From Hymenobacter terricola (lineage in GTDB: Bacteria > Bacteroidota > Bacteroidia > Cytophagales > Hymenobacteraceae), in contig NZ_JAGEMO020000004.1 in NCBI RefSeq assembly GCF_017921975.2, positions 310,001 through 374,000 on the forward strand: 64,000 nt of DNA. Reading direction: 5' to 3'. The notes under the pieces are model-generated. The model saw nothing but the letters and a program-made list of their open reading frames with translations, made no database searches and was not told the DNA's origin. Shown piece after piece: positions 24,576-34,217 of the stretch. Numbering within the stretch: the first letter of the stretch is position 1; each line of letters opens with the position of its first letter. Made by a program: the position numbers and the translations under genes.

Positions 24576-25256
24576 ATGCAAGCAACCACCCTTTCCAGCC
24601 TCCCCTTCTCCCGTGCCCGGCTCACGCTGGTATTCGTGCTGGCCGCATCCGTGGCCCTAAGCATCCTGCTGATTGCCGGCCGCGTGGTCCTGACGGGACA
24701 CTTCACCTTCCTTTTTCTCATCTGGAACCTGTTTCTGGCCCTCATTCCGTTTGGCCTCAGCACCATGCTGGGCACGGCCAGAGGGCCGCTGAAAGCGCGA
24801 ATGCTGGTACCCGTGGGCGCGGCCTGGCTGCTGTTCTTCCCCAACGCGCCCTACATCCTCACCGACTTATTCCACCTCGACACCCGCCCCGGCGTGCCGC
24901 TCTGGTACGATTTGGCCCTCATCCTGAGCTGCGCCTGGAACGGGCTAATGCTGGCCTACGCCTCCCTCTCCGACATGCAGCGGCTGGTACAGCAGCGGCT
25001 GGGCTTCTGGTCGGGCTGGGCCTTTGCCACGGTGGCGCTGCTGCTCAGCAGCTTCGGCATTTACCTGGGCCGCTACCTGCGCTTCAATTCCTGGGACATC
25101 CTCACCAACCCCCTCACCCTGTTCTTCGACATCGTGAACCGCGTGCTGCACCCGTTTTCCTTTCCGGGAACCTGGGGCGTGACGCTGGTTTTTGGGTTGT
25201 TCCTGCTGGTGGGGTACGGAACGGTGCGGCTGCTGGGCAGGTCGCACGAGGAGTAG
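24576..25256 (+). CDS. DUF1361 domain-containing membrane protein
   Basis: This 226-residue protein has about seven membrane helices and the DUF1361 hallmarks: FLIWNLFLALIPFGLS, WLLFFPNAPYILTDLFHL and IYLGRYLRFNSWDILTNP. The family has no known function. The frame is open from 24390, but the ATG at 24576 gives a normal N-terminus and lies just behind a TATCTTTA element. It is divergent from the LpoA-like gene. Confidence 0.88.
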   Translation: MQATTLSSLPFSRARLTLVFVLAASVALSILLIAGRVVLTGHFTFLFLIWNLFLALIPFGLSTMLGTARGPLKARMLVPVGAAWLLFFPNAPYILTDLFHLDTRPGVPLWYDLALILSCAWNGLMLAYASLSDMQRLVQQRLGFWSGWAFATVALLLSSFGIYLGRYLRFNSWDILTNPLTLFFDIVNRVLHPFSFPGTWGVTLVFGLFLLVGYGTVRLLGRSHEE

Positions 25257-25292
25257 CCAAAGGTGCCGCTGCCATTGTTGGGCATTCGATGC

Positions 25293-25733
25293 CTAACCCT
25301 GCTCAGCCAGAATGCGCAGGGTTTTATCGTCCGGAATACCGCCGTAAAACTTATCTAACACCTGCTGAAACACGGGATTGGACTGCAACGACGCAAATAG
25401 CGTCATCGAAGATTTCAGTTTCAGGTCGTCGGGGCTGCCCAGGATGGCGTGTGCATCATTAGATGCCAGCCCCAGCAATGCGCGGCAAATTTCAAGCAGC
25501 CGACTTCCCAGCACGGGATGGGCCAGAAAGGCGGCCGCTTCCTGCGCATCGGCTAAAGCGTAGAACTTCGCGGTTGCGCTGACGCCCAAGCCTTGAATTT
25601 GGGGGAAGATGTACCACATCCAATGGCTGCGCTTCCGGCCATTCCTGATTTCTGCCAGGGCGGTTTGATACTCGTTGGCTTGCGCGTCCGTAAATCTTTT
25701 CAGGTTGCTGGTCATAGCTTTTTGCGCTGTCAT
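25293..25733 (-). CDS. DUF1810 domain-containing protein
   Basis: The 146-residue protein is a member of the DUF1810 family, small soluble helical proteins found in bacteria and eukaryotes. Diagnostic motifs are LKRFTDAQANEYQTALAEI, RKRSHWMWYIFPQIQGLG and SSMTLFASLQ..PVFQQVLDKFY near the end. The function is not firmly established. It is convergent with the DUF1361 gene. The following 266 bp to the M1 peptidase gene hold no recognisable feature apart from a GC-rich imperfect palindrome near 25945-25980. Confidence 0.88.
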   Translation of the reverse strand: MTAQKAMTSNLKRFTDAQANEYQTALAEIRNGRKRSHWMWYIFPQIQGLGVSATAKFYALADAQEAAAFLAHPVLGSRLLEICRALLGLASNDAHAILGSPDDLKLKSSMTLFASLQSNPVFQQVLDKFYGGIPDDKTLRILAEQG

Positions 25734-25999
25734 GGTAGTCGAGTATTAACGGTGAGGGAATTGCTGCCGTTGCGGGGTTATTGCAACTATCGTTTGAGTG
25801 GGGGCGGCGATAAAGCGGCTAAATCGAGCCCGCACCAGAAGCTGATGCTTCGCTGAAATGGACAAGCTTGCGGACTCCACTTGTGATTTTTAGGGTGCCA
25901 AAGCGCCTCCTCCGTTCCCATCCACTGGCCCCGCAGTTCGTAGCCGCGCCGTAGCTTCGCCTCGTGGGCGCGGCGCTACTACCAGCCCCTGATTGCAGC

Positions 26000-28990
26000 A
26001 TGACCAAACGGATTTTCTTCGGCCTCCTGGCCCTCCTACCCGGCCCGGCGCTGGCCCAAAAGCACACGCCCAAGCCCGCCGCGCCCAAGTCTACCGGCCC
26101 GTATTTCCAGCAGGAAGTCAACTATTCCATCGACGTGGCGCTCGATGACAAGGCCAATACCCTCGCCGGGCACGAGGAGCTGACGTACACCAACCACTCG
26201 CCCACGGCCCTCACGTTCATCTGGTTTCACCTGTGGCCGAACGCCTACCGCGACAATTCCACGGCCTTCGCCAGGCAGCAGCTGCGCAACGGCAAGCGCA
26301 CGTTTCAGTTCGCACCGGCGGAAGGCCGGGGCTTTATCGACGGGCTCGATTTCAAAGTAAACGGGCAGGCAGCGAAGCTGGAATTCGACCCCAAAAACGC
26401 CGACATCGCCAAGCTGGTGCTGCCGCAGAAGCTGGCCCCGGAAGCCAGCGTGACCATCAGCACGCCGTTTCGGGTGAAGATTCCGGCGTCGTTTTCGCGG
26501 TTTGGGCACGTGGGGCAGAGCTACCAGATTACGCAGTGGTACCCCAAGCCGGCGGTGCTGGACCGGCGCGGCTGGCACCCCATCCCCTACCTCGACCAGG
26601 GCGAGTTCTATTCCGAGTTCGGCTCGTTCGACGTCACCATCACGCTGCCCACCAACTACATCGTAGGAGCCACCGGCGAGCTGCAAAACCCGGACGAGCG
26701 CGCCCGCCTCGATGCCCTGGCCGCCGCCACGGCCGGCAAAAAAACCGCCAAGGATTTCGGCACCGACCTCAGCTTTCCGGCTTCCGACCCCACCACCAAA
26801 ACCCTGCGCTACAAGCAGGACCGCGTGCACGACTTCGCCTGGTTTGCCGACAAGCGCTTCAACGTGCTGAAAGGCGGCGTGACGCTGCCCTCGGGCCGCA
26901 GCGTGACATCGTGGGTCCTCTTCACCAACAAGGAGGCCGAAAAGTGGATAAAGGGCCTCCAGGACGTCAACGACGCGCTTACCTACTACTCGCAGTGGGT
27001 GGGCGAGTACCCGTATTCGGCCGCCACCGCAGTGGATGGCGCCCTGAGCGCCGGCTCCGGCATGGAATACCCGATGATAACCGTGACCCAGCCCGACGCC
27101 ATTGTGCACGAGGTGGGCCACAACTGGTTTTACGGCATTCTGGGCAGCAACGAACGCGACTTTCCGTGGATGGACGAGGGCGTGAATACCTACGAGGAAC
27201 TGCGGGAAAAAAGCCGCGACAACCCGCAGGCCGGCCTGATACAGGACATTTACAAGAGCAAGCGCGCCGCCACTGCCTTCGGCGTGGAGGGCCTGCCCGG
27301 CAGCGCCCTCAACCAAGCGCCGTACCAGGTAATGGCCAGCCGCGGGCTCGACCAGCCGGTGCAGGGGCCCACGTCGGCGGCCTTCGGGCAGGTGAACTAT
27401 GGCGTGATTGTGTACTTCAAAACCGCCGCGCTGCTCAAATACCTGGCCGGCTATCTGGGGCAGGAGAAGTTCGATGGGGCCATGCACGCCTACTTCACCA
27501 AGTGGCAGTTCAGGCACCCCTACCCCGAGGACATGCAGGCCGTATTCGAGGAAAGCACGGGGCAAAAGCTGGACTGGTTTTTCCGCGAAATGCTGACCAA
27601 TACCCGCGAGTATGACGCCGACCTTTTTGCCACGCAGCAGATTGGCGACGTGGTAAAAGTGCTGGTGCGCACCGACTCGCCGGTGCGCTGGGCCGTGCCC
27701 GTTTCCACGGTGGACGCGCAGGGCAAGGTGCTGCAAACGCTGTGGACGCCGCCCATGGGCGACCCCGAGGACGACGCGGAAAGCCAGCTCGATTTCCGGC
27801 GGGAAAACGTGGATGCCGTGGTGGTGGATGCCGAATACGTGACGCCCGAGCTCAACCGCCGCGACGACCGCCTGAAACTGGCCGATGGCAACTCCCGCCG
27901 CTGGGAGCCCCTGCGCCTGAAACCGCTCATCAACGTGGAGCGCTGGGACCGGTCGGTTATCAGCTGGGCGCCGGTGGTTGGGGCCAATACTTCGGATAAA
28001 TTCATGCTCGGCGCGGCGTTCTACAACAATCTGCTGGCGCTCCGCAAGCTCCAATACCTGGCCATGCCCATGTACAGTTTCAGCCGCAACGAGCTAAACG
28101 GCATCGGCATGCTGAACCTGAACGTGCTGCCTGCCCGCGGCACCCGGCAGGTCATCACCGGCGTCACGGTGCAGCGGTTCGAGCGCTACCTGAAAGTGGA
28201 GCCCAGCATCACCGTGGTGCTGCCGCACTCGGCCTACGACCGGCCGCAGCAGCAAATTAAAGTGGCCAGCACCACCATCACCGACCAGGACCGGGGCACC
28301 ACCAGCGTCCTCACGGCCGAATACGGCGTGCATGGCGGCAACGCCCTGCAAAAGTGGGGTGCCTTTGTCGAGCTGAACCAGCTCGACAGCAAGCCCACCG
28401 GCGCCGAGCGCGATGGGTCGGCCGTGCTGCTGCGCGCCAATGCTACGTACGAGCGGTTTTACTCGCCCAAAAAGCGGGTCACGCTGCGCCTGTTCGGCGG
28501 CCGTTTCCTGAGCCAGTCGGCCAGCTCGTCTTTCGTGCTCGGCCTCAGCGGCAGCCCGGACTACCGCCGCCAAACGGCCTTTTTGGACCGCCAGCAGGTT
28601 TCCCACTCCGTCACGGCCCAGCTGCACCAAACCGACAACCACGACGGCGCCTTCAAAGCCTACGTGCCCGCTACCAGTGACAAGTGGCTCAGCACGGTAA
28701 ATTTCCAGGCCGATTTGCCCATCACCAAGTTCGCCGTATTCGCCGATTTTGGGGCCAGCGCCGACCGCCAGCTGGTGGCCAATCGCCCCGCCCAACGGCT
28801 GTTCTACGATGCGGGCGTGATGGTGCCCGTCATCCGGGACTTCTTCGAGCTGTATTTCCCCATCGCCGGCTCGCAGTACCAAACCGGTGCACCGGGCAGC
28901 TTCTCTGATTTCACCGACAATATCCGCTTCGTGCTGAATCTCAACCAGGCCAATCCATTTCGCCTGCTCGATAAAAAGCTGGCCGAATAA
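26000..28990 (+). CDS. M1 family metallopeptidase
   Basis: This 996-residue exported zinc aminopeptidase-like protein has a signal peptide (MTKRIFFGLLALLPGPALAQ), an N-terminal beta domain with LTFIWFHLWPNAYRDNS, and the gluzincin core: GSGMEYPMITVT in place of the GAMEN exopeptidase motif, HEVGHNWFYGILGSNERD (HExxH) and the downstream Glu in WMDEGVNTYEE. A large C-terminal region (about residues 640-996) follows, whose alternating pattern and end (FRLLDKKLAE) suggest beta-structure, perhaps outer-membrane linked. The GxMEYP variant is common in Bacteroidota M1 peptidases. The ATG at 26000 fits the signal peptide better than the upstream start at 25964. Confidence 0.9.
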   Translation: MTKRIFFGLLALLPGPALAQKHTPKPAAPKSTGPYFQQEVNYSIDVALDDKANTLAGHEELTYTNHSPTALTFIWFHLWPNAYRDNSTAFARQQLRNGKRTFQFAPAEGRGFIDGLDFKVNGQAAKLEFDPKNADIAKLVLPQKLAPEASVTISTPFRVKIPASFSRFGHVGQSYQITQWYPKPAVLDRRGWHPIPYLDQGEFYSEFGSFDVTITLPTNYIVGATGELQNPDERARLDALAAATAGKKTAKDFGTDLSFPASDPTTKTLRYKQDRVHDFAWFADKRFNVLKGGVTLPSGRSVTSWVLFTNKEAEKWIKGLQDVNDALTYYSQWVGEYPYSAATAVDGALSAGSGMEYPMITVTQPDAIVHEVGHNWFYGILGSNERDFPWMDEGVNTYEELREKSRDNPQAGLIQDIYKSKRAATAFGVEGLPGSALNQAPYQVMASRGLDQPVQGPTSAAFGQVNYGVIVYFKTAALLKYLAGYLGQEKFDGAMHAYFTKWQFRHPYPEDMQAVFEESTGQKLDWFFREMLTNTREYDADLFATQQIGDVVKVLVRTDSPVRWAVPVSTVDAQGKVLQTLWTPPMGDPEDDAESQLDFRRENVDAVVVDAEYVTPELNRRDDRLKLADGNSRRWEPLRLKPLINVERWDRSVISWAPVVGANTSDKFMLGAAFYNNLLALRKLQYLAMPMYSFSRNELNGIGMLNLNVLPARGTRQVITGVTVQRFERYLKVEPSITVVLPHSAYDRPQQQIKVASTTITDQDRGTTSVLTAEYGVHGGNALQKWGAFVELNQLDSKPTGAERDGSAVLLRANATYERFYSPKKRVTLRLFGGRFLSQSASSSFVLGLSGSPDYRRQTAFLDRQQVSHSVTAQLHQTDNHDGAFKAYVPATSDKWLSTVNFQADLPITKFAVFADFGASADRQLVANRPAQRLFYDAGVMVPVIRDFFELYFPIAGSQYQTGAPGSFSDFTDNIRFVLNLNQANPFRLLDKKLAE

Positions 28991-29017
28991 CGCCCTTTGC
29001 GACCCCAACTCTCCTCA

Positions 29018-30397
29018 ATGCCCGAACCCATGCTCTGGCCGCGCCTGCTCTCGCAGCGCCGCTTCCCCGACCAGCAACTGCCGCCGCCCAGCGCCGCGCC
29101 CGTTCGCGGCGCTTTCGTGCAGGACTACGACCGCGTGGTGTTCAGCTCCGCCTTCCGTCGCCTCCAGCGCAAAACCCAGGTGATGCCGCTCCCCGAAACC
29201 GATTTCGTGCACACCCGCCTCACGCACTCGCTCGAAACCGCCGTGGTGGGCCGCTCCCTGGGCCGCCTCGCCGCCCGCCACCTGCTGGAAAACGATGCCG
29301 AACTGGCCCGGCTCCTGCCCAACCTCGACCAGGACTGCGGCGACATCGTGGCCGCCGCCTGCCTGGCCCACGACATCGGCAACCCGCCCTTCGGCCACTC
29401 CGGCGAGGACGCCATCAGCAGCTACTTCATTAGCTCCGCCGCCGCGCCGTATCTGGAGAAACTAAGCGCCGCCGAAGTCGCCGATTTGCAGCATTTCGAG
29501 GGCAACGCGGCCGGTTTTCGCATCCTCACGCACACGTATGCGGCGCACAGCACGGGTACGGCCGGCCTGGGCCTCACCTACGCCACGCTGGGCGCGTTCA
29601 CCAAATACCCCAAGCCCAGTCTCGTGGCAGAAACCGCCAAAACCGGTGGCGCTTCCGAAAAGAAATACGGCCATTTCCAGACCGAAAGTGCCCGTTTCCA
29701 GCACGTCGCGGCCGAGCTCGGCCTGCTGCCCAAAGACGCCGCCAACGGTTTCTACCACCGCCACCCGCTGGCCTTTCTGGTTGAAGCCGCCGACGACCTT
29801 TGCTACCGCATCATCGACTTCGAAGACGGCCTGAAGCTGGGCCTGATTGCGCCCGAAACCGGCCTTCCGCTGCTCAAAAAGATGCTCAACGACGCAGCCG
29901 GCCGCATCGGCAGCGTGCAGTGGCACGACTGGCGCGAGGAGTTGGGCTACGTCCGTGCCCGGCTTATCGGCAAGCTGGTCACGGAGCTGGCGGCCCTCTT
30001 TGCCCGGCATGCCCCCGCCATCCTGTGCGGCGAATATGACCAGCCCATAATCAAAGAGCTGTCCTGCTGGACTGATTTGCAGGAAGTGCAGCGCCTGAGC
30101 ATCAACCAGCTCTACCGCAGCCGCCCGGTACTCGAAATTGAAGCCGCTGGTTTCGAAGTCCTCGGCGGCCTGCTCGACGCCTTCCTCTGCGCCGTGTTCG
30201 ACGCCAGCCAGGGCCACCGCAGCCGCAAGCTGCTGCTCTTGCTGCCCGAGCAGTTCCGCGCCGAAGGTCATCAGGCCAACGTCTCAGCCTACGAGAAAAT
30301 CCTGCTGCTCACCGATTTCGTGGCCGGCATGACGGACCAGAACGCCCTGAGCCTGTACAAAACCATCAAGGGTATTGAGCTGCCGAAGGGCTTCTAG
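29018..30397 (+). CDS. dgt: Deoxyguanosinetriphosphate triphosphohydrolase
   Basis: Dgt hydrolyses dGTP to deoxyguanosine and triphosphate and tunes dNTP pools. The 459-residue protein has the HD-domain metal ligands in HTRLTHSLETAVVGRSLG and LAHDIGNPPFGHSGED, plus FEGNAAGFRILTH and the YGHFQTE segment typical of bacterial dGTPases. I chose the ATG at 29018 (MPEPMLWPRLLSQRR), since the frame opening at 28997 would use a TTG. It follows the M1 peptidase gene closely on the same strand. It overlaps the end of the small convergent gene at 30366. Confidence 0.93.
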   Translation: MPEPMLWPRLLSQRRFPDQQLPPPSAAPVRGAFVQDYDRVVFSSAFRRLQRKTQVMPLPETDFVHTRLTHSLETAVVGRSLGRLAARHLLENDAELARLLPNLDQDCGDIVAAACLAHDIGNPPFGHSGEDAISSYFISSAAAPYLEKLSAAEVADLQHFEGNAAGFRILTHTYAAHSTGTAGLGLTYATLGAFTKYPKPSLVAETAKTGGASEKKYGHFQTESARFQHVAAELGLLPKDAANGFYHRHPLAFLVEAADDLCYRIIDFEDGLKLGLIAPETGLPLLKKMLNDAAGRIGSVQWHDWREELGYVRARLIGKLVTELAALFARHAPAILCGEYDQPIIKELSCWTDLQEVQRLSINQLYRSRPVLEIEAAGFEVLGGLLDAFLCAVFDASQGHRSRKLLLLLPEQFRAEGHQANVSAYEKILLLTDFVAGMTDQNALSLYKTIKGIELPKGF

Positions 30398-30614
30398 CCT
30401 CGCTTCCTTTGATACTATCGTAGGGATACTGGGCCATCTGGAAAAGCGTAAACAGCGCTAACAGGCAAATACCAGCGCAGGTGAGTAGGAACAGCAGCCA
30501 TTTTAACCCCCGTTTCCAACGTGCCTGCTGTACCATCAAATCCGGCCAGGCAAACCACCCATAAAAGGCAAGGAACAACACGCATCCGGCAAGAATTAAA
30601 AACAGAACAGTCAT
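30366..30614 (-). CDS. Small hypothetical two-helix membrane protein
   Basis: This 82-residue predicted protein has two hydrophobic segments (LFLILAGCVLFLAFYGWFAW and LKWLLFLLTCAGICLLALFTLF) separated by a short basic stretch. It is not recognised. The C-terminus overlaps the dgt 3' end by 32 bp. AT content and strand direction agree with the glutamine amidotransferase gene just upstream, so it may be co-transcribed with it. Confidence 0.55.
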   Translation of the reverse strand: MTVLFLILAGCVLFLAFYGWFAWPDLMVQQARWKRGLKWLLFLLTCAGICLLALFTLFQMAQYPYDSIKGSEARSPSAAQYP

Positions 30615-30645
30615 GCCTACATTCGCTATCCGTAATTGACTGAGG

Positions 30646-31365
30646 TTAATAAATGTCGCCCCCCTCGTGCAGCGCCACTAGGTTCGCCAGCAGCGCCTCC
30701 AATAGCTTGCGTCCCTTCCACACCGATTTCAGCTTACCTCGAATCTGTTCTGCCGTCTGTACGAATTCCTGTTCTTCGGCGGTTTCGTGCCCTTCAAAGG
30801 CCATGAGCTGCTCCACCATCGGCACCGTCATTTCGGGGTGAAACTGCAGGCCGATAACGCCATCGCCCCACACGAAACCCTGCGTGGCGCACCCCGCCGA
30901 CATACCCACCCGCATTGCGCCCGGCGGCACCGTAAACGTGTCGAGGTGCCAGTGCAGCACGGCGGCCTTCTCCGGCCACCCGCGCAGCAAGGGGTGCTCC
31001 AGTGACTTGGCCGAAAACCGCACCGTCCAGAATCCGATTTCCGGCGCGTGGTTGGGCCGCACCTCGCCGCCCAACGCCTCCGCCACCAGTTGCGCGCCCA
31101 GGCAAATGGCCAGCGTAATCTTACCTGCCCGCAGCACTTCGCGGACAAAGGCTTTCTCCTCGCGCAGCCACGGCAGGTTGTCCTCGTCGTGCACGCTCAT
31201 CGCCCCGCCGAGAATTAGCAAGCCATCGAATTCACTTAAAGGCGGAAATACCGGATTCGGCTCGAAAAGCTTCGTAAAAGTGAGTAAATGCTCGTGCGCC
31301 GCCAGCCAGTCGGCAGCGTGGCCAGGGCCTTCGTCGGGCATGTGTTGGAGGCAGTGGAAGTGCAT
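30646..31365 (-). CDS. Type 1 glutamine amidotransferase
   Basis: This 239-residue stand-alone class I glutamine amidotransferase has the nucleophile Cys in ITLAICLGAQLVAEALGG and the His-x-Glu pair in GLQFHPEMT. The start region (MHFHCLQHMPDEGPG) and FDGLLILGGAMSVHDED resemble GMP-synthase-like amidotransferases of the YfeJ type, which lack the synthetase domain. The acceptor substrate is unknown. The true guaA gene lies just upstream on the same strand, separated by a palindromic repeat. I chose the ATG at 31365 because the frame's earlier start at 31395 reaches into that repeat. Confidence 0.88.
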   Translation of the reverse strand: MHFHCLQHMPDEGPGHAADWLAAHEHLLTFTKLFEPNPVFPPLSEFDGLLILGGAMSVHDEDNLPWLREEKAFVREVLRAGKITLAICLGAQLVAEALGGEVRPNHAPEIGFWTVRFSAKSLEHPLLRGWPEKAAVLHWHLDTFTVPPGAMRVGMSAGCATQGFVWGDGVIGLQFHPEMTVPMVEQLMAFEGHETAEEQEFVQTAEQIRGKLKSVWKGRKLLEALLANLVALHEGGDIY

Positions 31366-31387
31366 ATGAGAGTTTGGATTAAAGAAG

Positions 31388-31483
31388 AACGTCATGCTGA
31401 ACGCAGCCGAAGCACCTCTACCGCAATACTAAAATTGATTAGTTGTGCAGTAGAGATGCTTCGGCTGCGTTCAGCATGACGTT
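31388..31483. repeat. GTCATGC-type palindromic repeat (copy 3)
   Basis: The left arm starts AACGTCATGCTGAACGCAGC and the right arm ends GCGTTCAGCATGACGTT. Both arms have the CTCTAC/GTAGAG inner sub-type. It lies between the amidotransferase gene and guaA. Confidence 0.85.
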
Positions 31484-31512
31484 TTGAAATGACTCAAATA
31501 CGCTCGTTTCAT

Positions 31513-33048
31513 CTACTCCCACTCAATCGTCGCCGGCGGCTTGCTCGAAATATCATACACCACGCGGTTAATTCCCCGCACCTGGTTGATGATTTTATTC
31601 GAAACCTCCGCCAGGAAATCGTAGGGCAAATGCGCCCAGTCGGCAGTCATGCCGTCCACGCTGGTCACGGCGCGCAGGGCCACTACCCGCTCGTAAGTAC
31701 GCTCATCGCCCATCACGCCCACGCTTTGCACGGGCAGCAGCATGGCGCCGGCCTGCCACACGTGCTCATAGAGGCCGTGCTCTTTTAGGAGATTGATGAA
31801 CACGCCGTCGGCGCGTTGCAGCAGGTCCACTTTTTCGGGGGTGATGTCGCCTAAGATGCGGATGCCCAGGCCGGGGCCGGGAAAAGGGTGCCGGTTGAGA
31901 ATTTCGGCGGGTAGTTCCAGGGCCGCGCCCACTTCGCGCACTTCGTCTTTGAAGAGCATCCGCAGTGGCTCCACAATTTTCAGGTTCATTTTCTCCGGCA
32001 GGCCGCCCACGTTGTGGTGGCTTTTGATGGTAACCGACGAGCCGTGCACCGAAACCGACTCGATGACATCGGGGTAAATTGTGCCCTGGGCCAGCCAGCG
32101 GGCACCTTCTACCTTCTGCGCCTCGCGGTCGAACACCTCAATAAAGGTCCGACCAATGGCCTTGCGCTTGCCTTCCGGGTCGCTGATGCCGGCCAGGGCG
32201 GCGTAAAACTCGGGCGCGGCACGCACGCCGGTCACGTTCAGGCCGAGGCCCTCGTAGGCTTTCAGCACGGTGGCAAACTCGTCCTGCCGTAGCAGGCCGT
32301 TGTCCACGAAAATGCCGTGCAGGCGCGGGCCGATGGCGCGGTGCAGCAGCAGGGCCGCCACGCTGCTGTCCACGCCGCCGGAGAGGCCCAGAATCACCTG
32401 GTCATCGGGGCCGATGGTGTTTTGCAGGGCCGTCACGGCCGAATCCACGAAATGGTCGGGCGTCCAGCTTTGGGTGCATTGGCAGATGTCCACCACGAAG
32501 TTGTGCAGCAGCTGCTTGCCCTCGCTGGAGTGCGTCACTTCGGGGTGGAACTGGATGCCGTAGGTGTCCTGGCCTTCGATTTTGAAGGCGGCCACGGCTA
32601 CTTCGGAGGTGCTGGCAATAATATCGTAGCCCGTCGGCAGGACTTGGATGGTGTCGCCGTGCGACATCCAGACCTGCGATTCCAGGTGCATATCCGTCAG
32701 CAGCGGCGAGGCTGCATCGAGCGCACTGAGCCGGGCGCGGCCGTATTCGCGAATGGTGGCGGGCAGCACCTCGCCCCCGCCCTGCTGGGCCAGCAGCTGC
32801 GCACCATAGCACACGCCCAGCACCGGCACCTGGCCGAGAATGTGGCTCAAATCAGGATTAGGCGCATTTTCGTCGCGCACCGAGCAGGGCGAACCGGAAA
32901 GAATAACGCCCCGAATATCGTCGCTGAGGACGAGGTTCGGGGCGTGAGTGTAGGGGTGAATTTCGCAGAACACGTGCAATTCGCGAATGCGTCGGGCTAT
33001 CAATTGCGTGTATTGCGAGCCGAAATCAAGGATGATAAGTCGTTCCAT
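31513..33048 (-). CDS. guaA: GMP synthase (glutamine-hydrolysing)
   Basis: GuaA makes GMP from XMP using glutamine and ATP. The 511-residue protein has an N-terminal class I amidotransferase domain ([11 protein letters not shown] with the catalytic Cys; QFHPEVTHS), the ATP pyrophosphatase P-loop ([19 protein letters not shown]) and the C-terminal dimerisation domain ending KPPATIEWE. Length is normal. A minus-strand TAGCTTTG element lies a few bases upstream of the ATG. Confidence 0.97.
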   Translation of the reverse strand: MERLIILDFGSQYTQLIARRIRELHVFCEIHPYTHAPNLVLSDDIRGVILSGSPCSVRDENAPNPDLSHILGQVPVLGVCYGAQLLAQQGGGEVLPATIREYGRARLSALDAASPLLTDMHLESQVWMSHGDTIQVLPTGYDIIASTSEVAVAAFKIEGQDTYGIQFHPEVTHSSEGKQLLHNFVVDICQCTQSWTPDHFVDSAVTALQNTIGPDDQVILGLSGGVDSSVAALLLHRAIGPRLHGIFVDNGLLRQDEFATVLKAYEGLGLNVTGVRAAPEFYAALAGISDPEGKRKAIGRTFIEVFDREAQKVEGARWLAQGTIYPDVIESVSVHGSSVTIKSHHNVGGLPEKMNLKIVEPLRMLFKDEVREVGAALELPAEILNRHPFPGPGLGIRILGDITPEKVDLLQRADGVFINLLKEHGLYEHVWQAGAMLLPVQSVGVMGDERTYERVVALRAVTSVDGMTADWAHLPYDFLAEVSNKIINQVRGINRVVYDISSKPPATIEWE

Positions 33049-33052
33049 CCCG

Positions 33053-33060
33053 CAAAGCTA
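33053..33060 (-). promoter_or_regulatory. -7 promoter element for guaA
   Basis: CAAAGCTA on the plus strand is TAGCTTTG on the minus strand, matching TAnnTTTG, 4 bp upstream of the guaA ATG. Confidence 0.5.
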
Positions 33061-33062
33061 CT

Positions 33063-33256
33063 CACGGATTTAGACGGATTTTCCGGATTTCACGGATTAT
33101 GGGTTGGGCCAGCAAAGCCATTCATCACAAATTGTTGCCACCCCCAATGGCTCTAGTACGCTATCAATCACGCAATTTCAATCCTGAACAATCCCCCAAA
33201 GCCGGTGCGCAACAAAAAATCTGTGAAATCAGAAAAAACCGATTGAATCCGTGATT
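33063..33256. repeat. Imperfect inverted repeat with AATCCGTGA words
   Basis: CACGGATTTAGACGGATTTT and TTTCACGGATTAT on the left (33063-33101) face CTGTGAAATCAG and AATCCGTGATTAT on the right (about 33218-33257). The right arm ends inside the SRP RNA promoter. Similar AATCCGTGA-type repeats are frequent in Bacteroidota genomes (from general knowledge). Confidence 0.55.
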
Positions 33257-33263
33257 ATCTTTG
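33256..33263 (+). promoter_or_regulatory. -7 promoter element of the SRP RNA gene
   Basis: TATCTTTG is a perfect TAnnTTTG match located 6 bp before the predicted 5' end of the SRP RNA. Confidence 0.6.
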
Positions 33264-33268
33264 CACCG

Positions 33269-33357
33269 GCAAGTCAGAACGACCAGCTCCTGCTGAACTC
33301 CCCCAGGACCGGAAGGTAGCAAGGGTAGGTGGTTGTAGCGGTGCGATTTTGGCTTGC
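33269..33357 (+). ncRNA. ffs: Signal recognition particle RNA, small bacterial type
   Basis: This RNA forms the core of the signal recognition particle with Ffh and targets membrane proteins to the translocon. The SRP domain IV signature is clear: CAGGACCGGAAGGTAGCAAG, with the GGAA tetraloop and the asymmetric loop that binds the Ffh M domain. The ends pair (GGCAAGTCAGAA with TTTTGGCTTGC), which closes a single long hairpin of about 90 nt. A run of eight or nine T follows as terminator. There is no Alu domain, so this is the 4.5S-like form. Confidence 0.88.
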
Positions 33358-33365
33358 TTTTTTTT
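33357..33365 (+). terminator. T-run terminator of the SRP RNA gene
   Basis: The closing SRP stem (GGCTTGC) is followed directly by an uninterrupted T-run, so the RNA's own terminal helix acts as the terminator stem. The rest of 33366-33560 holds a small palindrome (CCGCCATTTTGGCGG, 33399-33413) and a possible TAGCTTTG -7 element at 33423 for the aldolase gene. Confidence 0.6.
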
Positions 33366-33560
33366 GCCCTTTCTGGTCGGCCCCGGCGCTGCTCTGTTCC
33401 GCCATTTTGGCGGCTAAATGAGTAGCTTTGGGGCCGATTCTTTTTTGAGGACTCGGGGTCTTTGGGACTCGGGAACTTGGCTTTTTCGGCTGATTCCTTA
33501 CTCTCAAAATTAAGATATTACACCAAATCCCCCAGCCTCTAAGTACCCAAGTCCCTACCT

Positions 33561-34217
33561 ATGAAATTCTTCATTGACACCGCCAACCTCAACGACATCC
33601 GCGAAGCCGTAGAGCTGGGCGTCCTCGACGGCGTGACCACCAACCCGTCGCTCATGGCCAAGGAAGGCATCCGCGGCATCGACAACGTGATGGCCCACTA
33701 CCGCCAAATCTGCGAGCTGGTGGACGGCGACGTATCGGCCGAAGTCATTGCTACCGATTACAACGGCATCATTCGCGAGGGCGAAGAGCTGGCCGAGCTG
33801 CACCCCAACATCGTGGTGAAAGTGCCGATGATTAAGGACGGCGTGAAAGCCATCAAGTACTTCTCGGACAAAGGCATCAAAACCAACTGCACCCTGATTT
33901 TCACCGCCGGCCAGGCCCTGTTGGCCGCCAAAGCCGGCGCGACCTACGTGTCGCCCTTCGTGGGCCGTTTGGACGATATCGGCCACGACGGCCTGCAACT
34001 GGTGGAGCAAATTGTGCAGATTTTCAGCAACTACGGCTACCCAACTGAGGTTCTGGCCGCGTCGGTGCGCCACGTGCCGCACCTCATCCAGTGCGCCGAA
34101 ATTGGCGCCGATGTGGTGACCTGCCCGCTCAGCGTCATCATGGCCCTGCTCAACCATCCGCTCACGGACAACGGGTTGGCAACCTTTTTGGCCGACCACA
34201 AGAAGGTAAATTCGTAG
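33561..34217 (+). CDS. fsa: Fructose-6-phosphate aldolase / transaldolase-like
   Basis: This 218-residue protein belongs to the small transaldolase family (TalC/FSA). It starts [20 protein letters not shown] and has [13 protein letters not shown], the Schiff-base Lys in [12 protein letters not shown] and [16 protein letters not shown], all family hallmarks. The members either cleave fructose 6-phosphate or act as transaldolases in the pentose phosphate pathway; sequence alone does not settle which. A heptamer hairpin follows. Confidence 0.93.
   Translation: MKFFIDTANLNDIREAVELGVLDGVTTNPSLMAKEGIRGIDNVMAHYRQICELVDGDVSAEVIATDYNGIIREGEELAELHPNIVVKVPMIKDGVKAIKYFSDKGIKTNCTLIFTAGQALLAAKAGATYVSPFVGRLDDIGHDGLQLVEQIVQIFSNYGYPTEVLAASVRHVPHLIQCAEIGADVVTCPLSVIMALLNHPLTDNGLATFLADHKKVNS

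Noticed and set aside
25819..26121. Minus-strand frame in the gap before the M1 gene
   Set aside because: Overlaps the M1 signal peptide region; no motif and no promoter. Another frame there is open to 25800 but lacks a start.
26036..28054. Long minus-strand open frame opposite the M1 peptidase gene
   Set aside because: It mirrors the codon structure of a strongly supported M1 gene, has no domain motif and is His/Val/Gly-rich as antisense frames in GC-rich DNA are.
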